64,000 nt of DNA from Desulfobacula sp. GTDB taxonomy: Bacteria; Desulfobacterota; Desulfobacteria; Desulfobacterales; Desulfobacteraceae. Of the stretch, positions 25,549-33,856 are shown in pieces. Each line of letters starts with the position of its first letter. Within the stretch, counting starts at the first letter, position 1. The position numbers and the translations under genes are program-made. The stretch covers positions 124,001-188,000 of the forward strand of contig JABGOU010000001.1 in the NCBI GenBank assembly GCA_018645325.1. Reading direction: 5' to 3'. The notes beneath the pieces were generated by a model. That model made no database searches, had not been told where the DNA came from, and saw only the letters and a program-made list of their open reading frames with translations.

Positions 25549-27173
25549 CTGAAGTTTCCTAAAAAAAGTCATGCCGCTAACCGTAACAGAGCGGCTACAA
25601 AGGAATTATCAACTGGTTTGCCCGGTTGTGGGCAAAGTAATGCAAAATTATCATCCAGCGCGGCCCTCGTCAAGATTCTTCTGACATCGGAAAAAGCAAA
25701 ATGGTCGCGGCCATGAACCGCATGCCTTCGGCTTGGGGTATTGGCCAGCCTGCAAGCATAAATCCAGGTAAGTGATGTTGCCATCATGCAAAATTCCAGA
25801 TGGTTGGTCACTGCCACAGAATTTCTTGTCTGGGTTTCGGCACTGCCGATATCCCTTTTCAATTCTTTGAAACAGGCTTCGATCTTCCAGCGGGCGCCGT
25901 AGTATTCGATAACCTCGGTGACTGACAGCGTTAAATCGGTTGAAAACAAGGCAATCCAACGGCTCTTTCGGTAAATCCAAACTACTCGAACCATGCGTTT
26001 CAATGTTTTGAGCATGACAATTTGGTCGTAAGCAAGAACCGTACGGCATTGTCCATAGAGATTGACATTATAGTCTTGTGCCAGATCCCGATTCTCTCCA
26101 GCAAGAAATGAGGTGGTACCCAGTTTGTCCCCGTATATTTTTGGTCGGCCTGGTTTTCTTTTTGTGTCCATCTTCGGCTTAACAGCAAACAGATTGTTGT
26201 TGGAACGAAGCCTGGAAATCATGTGAATCTGTCTGCCCAGCTCCTTGTGTAAGGGCTCCCACATGCCGTTGTTGCCAAACCATGAATCTGCCACAACAAG
26301 AATATTTGCATCTGAAAATTCGGCTGCGACATCTGTGATCATGCTTACGGCCTGAGTATGTTTGCTCTGAAAGTTTATTGGCTTCCCGTTGTATAAGGGA
26401 GCACTCTTCCGGATCTCTTTTTTGAGGTGATAAAATCTATGGGCTAAAGGCAAACATGCCCACCGACCCTTGATCATTTTGAGCAATCCGATGGCGACAA
26501 CATTCTGTGCCCATGGATATTTTGACTGGTTTACTTTGGCGGCATGATCAAAAAATCTGGCACAGCCAAAAATCTTTTTTCCTGTTTTGGGATTGATGAA
26601 ATCGTCAAGTGCTATTAACAGCCTGCCATTGGTTCCGGGATCAGGTATCATATGCCATATCCTGGACCAAAGTCCTTTCCACGGTATTTTGGATGAAGCC
26701 ATGAAGGTATAATATCGTTTCTTTTTGATTCGGCCAAACCCGAAAAGAATTTCAAGTGCCCGGAGAAGATTTGAAGTTCTGGATGAGGTAAACGGAACTA
26801 TAATTGCCAGCAGAGTATAAGCAAACCATGATCCACGTTCTTTTCCTTTTCTGGACCAGGCAAATTCTTTCTTGAGTTCCTTGAGTAGTGAATGTAGTAT
26901 GTGCATGCGGGGCTCCTTTTATGGGCTGTTTTTTTTTGTCAATTACAACATACCATATTTGGGCCTCGCATTCAACAATAACTTATTGTTTTTATTAATA
27001 AAAAATGAAATATTGGCAAAAAATTGGATTCAAAAAATCCAATAAAATCAATAGGTTACAAAAATCTTTTTTTTTGTCTTAACCAACTGATTTTATGACG
27101 CATTTTTTATATAATTTTTGAGCGGCTGTGGCCAACTTCGGCTATATCGCTGATAAAAAACGGGAAACTTTAG
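25549..27173. mobile_element. complete IS4/IS701-like insertion sequence, 1,625 bp
   Basis: The ends are inverted repeats CTGAAGTTTCC (25549-25559) and, on the other strand, CTAAAGTTTCC (27163-27173), ten of eleven matching. They are flanked by an exact 8-bp direct repeat. The element holds one full transposase gene on the minus strand and about 267 bp of non-coding DNA at its right end, which contains a hairpin at 27023-27043 (ATTGGATT/AATCCAAT). Perfect duplications and an intact transposase indicate recent insertion. The transposase resembles DDE enzymes with the Y-R-E-K signature. Confidence 0.88.
25569..26906 (-). CDS. DDE transposase of the IS at 25549-27173
   Basis: 445 residues. The DDE residues are visible: first Asp in LLIALDDFINPKTGKKI, second in ILVVADSWFGNNG, and Glu in the Y-x2-R-x3-E-x6-K block YYGARWKIEACFKELK. 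A Cys-poor, basic N-terminus binds the ends. Start ATG 26906 follows AAAGGAG. It is intact, so the element may still move. Best placed in the IS4 superfamily (IS701-like), though the 8-bp duplication differs from the 4-bp one usual for IS701. Confidence 0.88.
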   Translation of the reverse strand: MHILHSLLKELKKEFAWSRKGKERGSWFAYTLLAIIVPFTSSRTSNLLRALEILFGFGRIKKKRYYTFMASSKIPWKGLWSRIWHMIPDPGTNGRLLIALDDFINPKTGKKIFGCARFFDHAAKVNQSKYPWAQNVVAIGLLKMIKGRWACLPLAHRFYHLKKEIRKSAPLYNGKPINFQSKHTQAVSMITDVAAEFSDANILVVADSWFGNNGMWEPLHKELGRQIHMISRLRSNNNLFAVKPKMDTKRKPGRPKIYGDKLGTTSFLAGENRDLAQDYNVNLYGQCRTVLAYDQIVMLKTLKRMVRVVWIYRKSRWIALFSTDLTLSVTEVIEYYGARWKIEACFKELKRDIGSAETQTRNSVAVTNHLEFCMMATSLTWIYACRLANTPSRRHAVHGRDHFAFSDVRRILTRAALDDNFALLCPQPGKPVDNSFVAALLRLAA

Positions 27174-27181
27174 TCATTTAA
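27174..27181. repeat. target-site duplication, right copy
   Basis: TCATTTAA, directly after the right inverted repeat, identical to 25541-25548. Confidence 0.88.
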
Positions 27182-28729
27182 TAAATATCGACAATCAGCT
27201 TAGACAGGAAAAGGAAAAAATTGCAGTCACCCTTCGTTCTATTGGCGAAGGTGTTATTACTGCGGATATTAAAGGCCGGGTTTCTTTGATTAATGCAATT
27301 GGAGAAAAACTGACGGGATGGAAACAGTCTGAGGTTTTTGGAACTCCAATGGAGAAAGTATTAAAAATTGTTGATGCCAAAAACAAAGAGGCCTATATTG
27401 ATGTGGTCAAGCTTGTTTTAGAATCCAGCTCAATAGTTAAAACCTTCAATGATAATCTTCTGATTTCTCGAAAGGGAAAAGTTTATAACGTTGCTGTCAT
27501 CAGCGCACCAATAAAAAATGAAAACGGTGTTATCATTGGTGTCGCAATTGTATTCAGGGATATTAGCAAAGAAAAACGGATTGAAAAAGAAATGGTTAAC
27601 ATGCAGAAAATGGAATCTATAGGCACCCTGACAGGAGGCATTGCCCATGATTTTAATAATATTCTGGGTATTATTCTTGGAAATACGGAGCTTGCTTTAG
27701 AGGATATCCCGGAATTCAACCGAGCTCATTTCAACCTTAAAGAAATCCAGACAGCAAGCCTGAGAGCAGCAAATATTGTAAGGCAGCTCCTCAGCTTCAC
27801 TCGCACAACAGACCAGAAACTACACCATATTCAAATTACTCCCGTTATTAAAGACGCACTTAAGTTTTTGCGATCCACAATCCCAACCTTCATAGATATT
27901 AAGCAGGATATTACCACCAAAGATGAAACGATTCTTGCAGACCCGACCCAGATCAACCAGATCATAATTAACCTGTGCATCAACGCTTTCCATGCAATGG
28001 AACAAATCGGTGGAGACATTATCGTCACTGTTGCAAAGGTGAATCTTAACGATAATTCAGTAAAAGACCTTCCCGGCTTGAAAAGCGGTGATCATGTCAA
28101 AATAATGATAAGTGATACAGGACCGGGAATAGATTCTAAAATCATCCATCGAATCTTTGACCCATATTTCACAACCAAAGAGGTGGGCAAAGGTTCCGGT
28201 ATGGGGTTGGCAGTGGTGCACGGCATTGTCAAAAGCCATAGCGGAGCAATTACCGTTGAAAGCAGTCCGGGCAAAGGAACTGAATTCAGCATATTTTTCC
28301 CTTTGAACAGGGAACAGCCAATTGTTAATATCCAGGAAGGCCGGGAGATTCCCAGGGGAAATGAAACTATATTATTTGTGGATGATGAAATATCCATTGT
28401 AAAAATGGTGCAAAGAATGTTTGAACGACTGGGATACAGAGTTGAAACCGCCACAACGCCTCAGAAAGCGCTGGAACGATTCAGGGAAAACCCCGATCAA
28501 TTTGATCTGGTCATCTCGGACATGACAATGCCGCAAATGACGGGTGTTCAACTATCTGAAAAATTGATGGACATTCGACCTGATATTCCAATCATAATCA
28601 GTACAGGCCACAGCGCCATTGTAGATGAAGAAAAAGCAAAAGAATTGGGATTGGCAGCCTATATAATGAAACCAATCAATATGCTGGAAACAGCACAGGT
28701 TATTCGAAAGATACTGGACAAAAACTAGC

Positions 28730-29287
28730 TTAACTCATTGTACTGCAGGCATCCATCTCTGAATCCTGTTTTATAATCTGGAGCATTTTTTTTCGTATTG
28801 CACCGCTGAAAGGCTTAATAAGTATCCAGTACAACCCAAAGGTGAGTTTGGTAAATGGCGTCATACACAATACTCTTGTCTCCGTGCTTAACCTGATCTG
28901 ATTTGAATTGAGTTCTTCAAGGTAAAAATTCCAGACCACCTTTACTCTTGCCGGAAACGTATCGTTGATAAAGTCCTCAGGACTTTTAACCGTTGCAATT
29001 TTATATCTTGCCCAAAATCCGATTAAATTTTCTGTGGGGATGTTTTCTTCGATATTGGTAAATCCTATGTCTGAAATAAATCCCTGCAGATTCATTCTAT
29101 TAGTCGGCAGTCCCCTGATTTTGAACAGCCACTTGATCAGGTTTGATTTTGACATATCAAAATTTCTTGCCCTTTCATATACGGTCTCAATTGAACTATT
29201 TATGACAATTTCATGATATTCTTTAAATGAGTATCTTGGTAAATACTTATCAATTAATGTTAGCTTCATCATATTTTTCAAAACCAT
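28730..29287 (-). CDS. SRPBCC-like protein of unknown function
   Basis: 185 residues. The motif INSSIETVYERARNFD near residue 28 is the usual opening of START/SRPBCC-fold proteins (strand then a helix with xxVW/YxxxxDF), and later strands RVKVVWNFYLEEL and IRLSTETRVL fit the same fold. A hydrophobic stretch near 150-165 (LTFGLYWILIKPFSGAIRKK) may touch the membrane. It faces the split kinase tail to tail, with the two stops one base apart. Function not known; a lipid or hydrophobic ligand is plausible. Confidence 0.65.
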   Translation of the reverse strand: MVLKNMMKLTLIDKYLPRYSFKEYHEIVINSSIETVYERARNFDMSKSNLIKWLFKIRGLPTNRMNLQGFISDIGFTNIEENIPTENLIGFWARYKIATVKSPEDFINDTFPARVKVVWNFYLEELNSNQIRLSTETRVLCMTPFTKLTFGLYWILIKPFSGAIRKKMLQIIKQDSEMDACSTMS

Positions 29288-29495
29288 CTGTTTTCATTAT
29301 TTATATTGAACAAGTGTCAGTTGGCGACATCTTTTCAAAATATCCTCCATAACAGGATATTTTCAACTATTCCCCGGATGCAAAGGTGCTGTTCTCATCT
29401 TTGTTAGTCAGTCTATAAACATAATATGATTAAGCAATCAGCCCTTCTGTGTATTTCTGATTGCTATAGGTTAATGTTATCAATCGATTTATATT

Positions 29496-29789
29496 CTATG
29501 AATCCTTAAGGCTGACATGGACCCATCCTGAGTCAGGCTCACCCGGTCGATAGCATTCCAGAATGATTTGGTCAAATTCCAGGTTATCCCTTATCCATAC
29601 AGATAAATCATAATTACTTATTCCTGGAATTTCTATGTCAACAGCTTCAGCCAGACAGTGCTGAGATTTTTTTGAACTACCTATTTCTTTATTCAGTTCA
29701 GGGCTCCGGTATCCGCTGTTGGGTCTGAATGGCCGACCAGAACTAATGGGGCTCTCTAAAAACCATGTGTTTTTAGTGAACCCATGCAT
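29496..29789 (-). pseudogene. peptidase M15-type fragment
   Basis: 97 codons. SGYRSPELNKEIGSS, SQHCLAEAVDIEI and SGWVHVSL match the zinc carboxypeptidase M15A family (D-Ala-D-Ala peptidase / endolysin-like), and the three zinc ligands His, Asp and His are all kept. The N-terminal 50-60 residues normally ahead of the SGYRSP block are replaced by an unrelated short stretch, so the gene looks 5'-truncated. Such genes are common in prophages and small mobile regions. The 208 bp at 29288-29495 hold no gene. Confidence 0.55.
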
Positions 29790-29802
29790 TTGATATTATT
29801 CA

Positions 29803-31605
29803 CTAGGAAAAAGCCAATTGATTCCTTCCATTTTTTTTCGCCTTATATAAGGCCGTATCGGCTTTTGCAATCATCTCATCTACTGTTGCATCCCCTGCAC
29901 CACTTGTAATTCCAATACTGACAGTGATATGAATTGCTCCGGATTTGATGGGCATTTTATGATGGGCGATTTTTTCTCTTATACGTTCGTAAAACCCTTC
30001 TTCCGGCAGTCCAGCAGAATCAAATATAACCAACAAGAATTCTTCCCCACCGTATCGACCCACCAGATCATAGGGCCGAAGGGTGTTCTGAATGGTTTTA
30101 ACAAGGCTGCGCAGGACATCATCACCCGCCTGATGCCCATAGGTGTCATTAACCTGCTTAAAGTGATCAACGTCGCATAAGCCGATACTAAGCCTTGAAT
30201 TTCTCCTTTTTGTACGGATCAACTCTTTAGCAAGAATGTCTAAAATAGCACGACGGTTCAACCCTCCGGTTAAAGGGTCGTGTGTGGCCTCGTATTCCAA
30301 CCTTGAATTCAGTAATTTCAATTTTTTTTCTGCCAATTTGCGATCCGTGATATCATGGACAACGACCAGAGCACCAATCAATTTCCCTTTTTTATAGACA
30401 AAATCATTTTTTAAAACAACATCCAGTTTTTCACCCATTTTATTAATAATTTTGTATTCAAGGTTGCGAGCCGGATTTTTTTTCATGGAAAGGTTTTCAA
30501 GCCTTTCTCTATATACTTTCCTGCTGTCTTGGCTAAAAAGATCCAAAGGGTCCAGGGATAAAAATTCTTTTTTTGAGTAGCCTGAATAGTCACACATCAG
30601 TTCATTCACATCAATGAATCTGTTTTTTTTAAAATCAACCTCATAAATTCCTGCAGGGGCATTCTTGAAAAGGCGTCTATATTTTTTTTCATTTTCATGT
30701 AATGCATCTTCAGTACGTTTGTGGTCAATGGCAATGGCAATTTGATCGGAAACCTTTGAAAGTATTTTCAGATCTTGTTTTTTATAAAGGTTGGGATCCA
30801 CGTAGCTCTGGGCGGCAATAACACCGATCACCTCTTTTTTAATGATAAGCGGCACCCCCATCCAGATTTGGGGAAGCTCGCCCCATACGCCATTTTCTTC
30901 TGCTCGTTTTTCCAATTGCTTTCTATTCAACAGGACAGGCTTGCGCATAGAAGCGACCAGACCTGTCAGGCTTTTATTGGGATCAAAATCTGTGATTGGG
31001 GAATAATCATCATCCGCCGTATCAACATGATATGGGAAATGCATGGTGTGTTCTTTGACATCCACAATCGCAATAAAAAAATTGGTGAGGTCCATGACAT
31101 TACTTAAGGAACCATGGATGGATCGATAAAGATCCTTAAGTTTCGGCGTGGTATTGACGGCATTTGAAATATCGAACAATGTCTGGTTAATCTCCTGGTT
31201 ATTCTTGCTCTCAGTGATGTCCAGTATACTGCCGCTTGCTGCAATTCGGCCCTTGTAAAGGATGGAAGATCCATAAACCTTAACATGAATCATTTTACCG
31301 TTTTTCTTTATTCCCCGAAACTCGTGCTCCAGAAATATTATTTCTCCAGCCGTCCGCCTTTGAACCTGTTCTTCAATAAAAGCCAGGTCATCAGGATGGA
31401 CGAATTCCTTAAAATGCATTTCGTCCAGACATTCGTCAACCGTAAACCCAAAAATATCAGCAAATTTTGGGTTTACATAAACAAATTTTTCGTCCTGAAT
31501 AAGATAATGCCCGACAAATGACTGGTCTGAAAAACTGCGAAACAATTCTTCAGATTCTATTGTTTCCCTTTTTGTCGGTTTATCTGCCGGACGATTCTTT
31601 TGCAT
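29803..31605 (-). CDS. PAS-GAF-PAS diguanylate cyclase
   Basis: 600 residues from ATG 31605 (a TTG 13 codons upstream is an alternative). Domains: PAS (about 15-130), GAF (about 150-295, with WMGVPLIIKKEVIGVIAAQS), PAS (about 310-425), GGDEF (about 440-600) with DPLTGGLNRRAI, CDVDHFKQVND and active site RYGGEEF. An RxxD I-site is present five residues upstream (RPYD). It lacks membrane segments, so it is a cytoplasmic c-di-GMP synthase responding to an unknown small molecule. It is transcribed away from the hybrid kinase at 31698 in the same direction, 92 bp after it. Confidence 0.92.
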   Translation of the reverse strand: MQKNRPADKPTKRETIESEELFRSFSDQSFVGHYLIQDEKFVYVNPKFADIFGFTVDECLDEMHFKEFVHPDDLAFIEEQVQRRTAGEIIFLEHEFRGIKKNGKMIHVKVYGSSILYKGRIAASGSILDITESKNNQEINQTLFDISNAVNTTPKLKDLYRSIHGSLSNVMDLTNFFIAIVDVKEHTMHFPYHVDTADDDYSPITDFDPNKSLTGLVASMRKPVLLNRKQLEKRAEENGVWGELPQIWMGVPLIIKKEVIGVIAAQSYVDPNLYKKQDLKILSKVSDQIAIAIDHKRTEDALHENEKKYRRLFKNAPAGIYEVDFKKNRFIDVNELMCDYSGYSKKEFLSLDPLDLFSQDSRKVYRERLENLSMKKNPARNLEYKIINKMGEKLDVVLKNDFVYKKGKLIGALVVVHDITDRKLAEKKLKLLNSRLEYEATHDPLTGGLNRRAILDILAKELIRTKRRNSRLSIGLCDVDHFKQVNDTYGHQAGDDVLRSLVKTIQNTLRPYDLVGRYGGEEFLLVIFDSAGLPEEGFYERIREKIAHHKMPIKSGAIHITVSIGITSGAGDATVDEMIAKADTALYKAKKNGRNQLAFS

Positions 31606-31697
31606 GATAGAGACCCATAAAAATAAAATAGTATTTGTATTCAAGTCAGAGTTAACTATTTTTTAAAAAAAACGCAAGGCCTGATTGACAAGAAGGG

Positions 31698-33296
31698 TTA
31701 TTTGGGGGTTTTGACCAGCAGTTCCCGAATTTTTTCAGACAAAACATTCATTGCAATGGGCTTCAATAGAAAAGATTTGATACCCAAACCAGCCGCTTTT
31801 TCTTCAGATATTGTTTCGCTGTGCCCCGTACACAGCAGAACCGGTATATCAGATTGTATTCGGATCATTTCCCGGGCCAATTTTTCTCCTGTCATCCGGG
31901 GCATCGACATATCCGTGATAATCAGATCAAATTCATCAGGATGACTGCGAAAAGCTTCAAGGGCTTCAAGGCTGCTGGAATAGGATGTAACCTGATATCC
32001 CATTCGTTCCAGCATCTGTTTTTCCGTCTTAAGGACCACCTCTTCGTCATCCACAAGAAGAATATGTTCGCTTCCTCCCTGGAGCCTTGCCTTTGAAACG
32101 GGTACCTGTTTATCCACGGACGGCTTTTTTAAAGGAAAGTAAACATTGAATTCACTGCCCTTTCCAGGCTCACTGAAAATGCGGATGGTACCGCCCATTT
32201 TGCTTACAATGCCGTACACCACGGAAAGCCCCATTCCCGTTCCCTTTCCCTGTTCCTTGGTTGTAAAAAATGGATCAAAAATTTTTTTGACCAAATTTTT
32301 ATCCATTCCCACGCCCGTATCTGCTATGGTTAAGCAGGCATAAGGCCCTTTAGCGATATCCGGCGTTGGCCTCTCAATGTCATCTGATAGGATTTCTCTA
32401 AGGCGGACGCTCAGCTCTCCTCCTTTGTCCTCCATGGCGTGGAAGGCATTGGTCGCAAGATTCATGATAATTTGATGAATTTGAGTGGCATCCGCCTTTA
32501 TGATCCCGCAGTCTGCATCAATCTCCTGCCGGATATCAATGGAGGTGGGTATGGTGGATCGCATCAGCTTTAAGGCCTCCTTGACAACGGGCTGAATCTT
32601 CATGAACTGCAGTTCACTGTTTTCTTGACGGGAAAAGGTGAGGATCTGCTGTACCAATCTTTTGGCCCTTAAAGCGCTGGTGTGGATTTCCTGGATGCTT
32701 CCCCTAAAAGCGTTGTTTTTAGGGGCATCCATTAAAAACAACTCGCTGTGGCCCACGATCGGGGATAGAATATTGTTGAAATCGTGGGCAATTCCACCGG
32801 CAAGCGTACCGATGGCTTCCATTTTCTGGGCCTGCTGGAGCCGGGCTTCAAGATTGCGTCTTTGGGATTCGCTTTTGCGTAAATCATCCATTTTGGACTT
32901 AAGTCTGCTGTTCACAGACAGCAGTTTTTTTCGTTCTTTTTCCAGTTTATCGCTGATCTGAATTGTTTTGTCGTAGGCTTTTTTTAAGGAGAACACGTTA
33001 TTTTTGTGAAGGTTGTTTTCAATAAAAACAAACACAGATCCAAAAAAGAAAATAAGTCCGGTTATCAGTTCAGAAGCAAAATTTATATTAAATATATAGA
33101 GAATCAATACCAGGATATATCCAAATAAAAATAAAAAAAGCAGGGCTTGATGAAAGGCCAGGGAGTCTGATTTGACAAGGTCATCAGTGATATGAAATTC
33201 CCGTATTAATCGAATGTTACCCCTGAATTTCCGAATGCCCAGCAACATGAAGATAATACCGGAAAAAATCAGAGAACAGATGAATAACTTGTACAA
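31698..33296 (-). CDS. membrane hybrid histidine kinase with receiver
   Basis: 532 residues. Three hydrophobic helices at the N-terminus (about 3-20, 48-68, 74-92), a coiled coil (95-150), HisKA with GGIAHDFNNIL (about 155-220), HATPase (about 265-385, GKGTGMGLSVVYG) and a receiver (about 400-530, LIITDMSMPR, LLKP). The TTG at 33296 is taken as start because TAAGGAGATT lies 8 bp before it, and the first ATG would remove the first helix. It has no sensory PAS, so signals must come through the membrane segment. Strong similarity to the kinases at 500 and 38534. Confidence 0.9.
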   Translation of the reverse strand: MYKLFICSLIFSGIIFMLLGIRKFRGNIRLIREFHITDDLVKSDSLAFHQALLFLFLFGYILVLILYIFNINFASELITGLIFFFGSVFVFIENNLHKNNVFSLKKAYDKTIQISDKLEKERKKLLSVNSRLKSKMDDLRKSESQRRNLEARLQQAQKMEAIGTLAGGIAHDFNNILSPIVGHSELFLMDAPKNNAFRGSIQEIHTSALRAKRLVQQILTFSRQENSELQFMKIQPVVKEALKLMRSTIPTSIDIRQEIDADCGIIKADATQIHQIIMNLATNAFHAMEDKGGELSVRLREILSDDIERPTPDIAKGPYACLTIADTGVGMDKNLVKKIFDPFFTTKEQGKGTGMGLSVVYGIVSKMGGTIRIFSEPGKGSEFNVYFPLKKPSVDKQVPVSKARLQGGSEHILLVDDEEVVLKTEKQMLERMGYQVTSYSSSLEALEAFRSHPDEFDLIITDMSMPRMTGEKLAREMIRIQSDIPVLLCTGHSETISEEKAAGLGIKSFLLKPIAMNVLSEKIRELLVKTPK

Positions 33297-33856
33297 ATGA
33301 AATCTCCTTACCGATTATTGTTTGTAATGGCAATGGCAAAGGAAACAGCAGGCCGTCCAAAGGATAATTAAATTCTTTCTTGCCTTTTGTCAAGGTGAAG
33401 ATAAATTATGACTGAATTTGAGTATAGATCCTCTGTAATCCCTAAATTCAATTTCAAAAATATTAAATGCAAAAATTCTCAAATACTGGGAAGCTTCTTC
33501 CAAATCTTCCAGCATAAACCCTGGTGGTATTCCTAAAACTGCCATCCTATATGAAACATCCATCTGGAACTATGTAGTGGAGATGAGAATTGAAATTTTG
33601 AAACTCACCGCAGTACAGATATTTGTAAATCACAATTAAACATATGTTCGACAATCGCCATAGCGAAATTTATAAGGTATCGGTTGATTGTAACAGTTAA
33701 AAAGACCCTGTTATAATAATTTTTTATCTTGTCCCCCAATATATATTCCTGTATAATATATTAGTCTTGGCAAGGATATTGTAAGCTTTTTTGAGATTTG
33801 ATTATGCGCGGAAAATAACGGCTATTGGTCAACAGAATGAATTGAAAGAGCAAGAA
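33297..33856. other. 560-bp divergent intergenic region
   Basis: AT-rich gap between divergent signalling genes. No coding frame or repeat is supported. It contains one good promoter (33729-33757) reading right. Confidence 0.6.
33729..33757 (+). promoter_or_regulatory. sigma70-type promoter of the signalling cluster
   Basis: TTGTCC at 33729-33734, 17-bp spacer, perfect TATAAT at 33752-33757. The leader to ATG 33857 would be about 92 nt. It is the only good promoter seen ahead of the plus-strand run 33857-47570. Confidence 0.6.

Larger units (their letters stand above)
24816..28728 (+). pseudogene. heme-c (Tll0287-type) hybrid histidine kinase, split by IS
   Basis: The 5' part (24816-25548) encodes a TM helix, a periplasmic DUF3365/Tll0287-like domain with a c-type heme site CLKCH, and a second TM helix, ending DITHL before IS sequence. 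The 3' part (27181-28728) continues INIDNQLRQEKEKI, PAS (LRSIGEGVITADIKGRV), HisKA (GGIAHDFNNIL), HATPase (GKGSGMGLAVVHG) and a receiver (LVISDMTMPQ). Removing the IS and one copy of the TCATTTAA duplication joins the halves exactly in frame, giving a 759-residue protein. It is the third gene of the H-NOX/cyclase operon, starting 19 bp after the cyclase stop. Now the sensor half ends in TEVS and the kinase half lacks a natural start (first candidates are internal TTG or ATG codons). Confidence 0.9.

Noticed and set aside
27286-28728. The 3' kinase half as an independent gene starting at TTG 27286
   Set aside because: The PAS domain starts before this codon and the frame is open back to the IS end, so it is the tail of the split gene.
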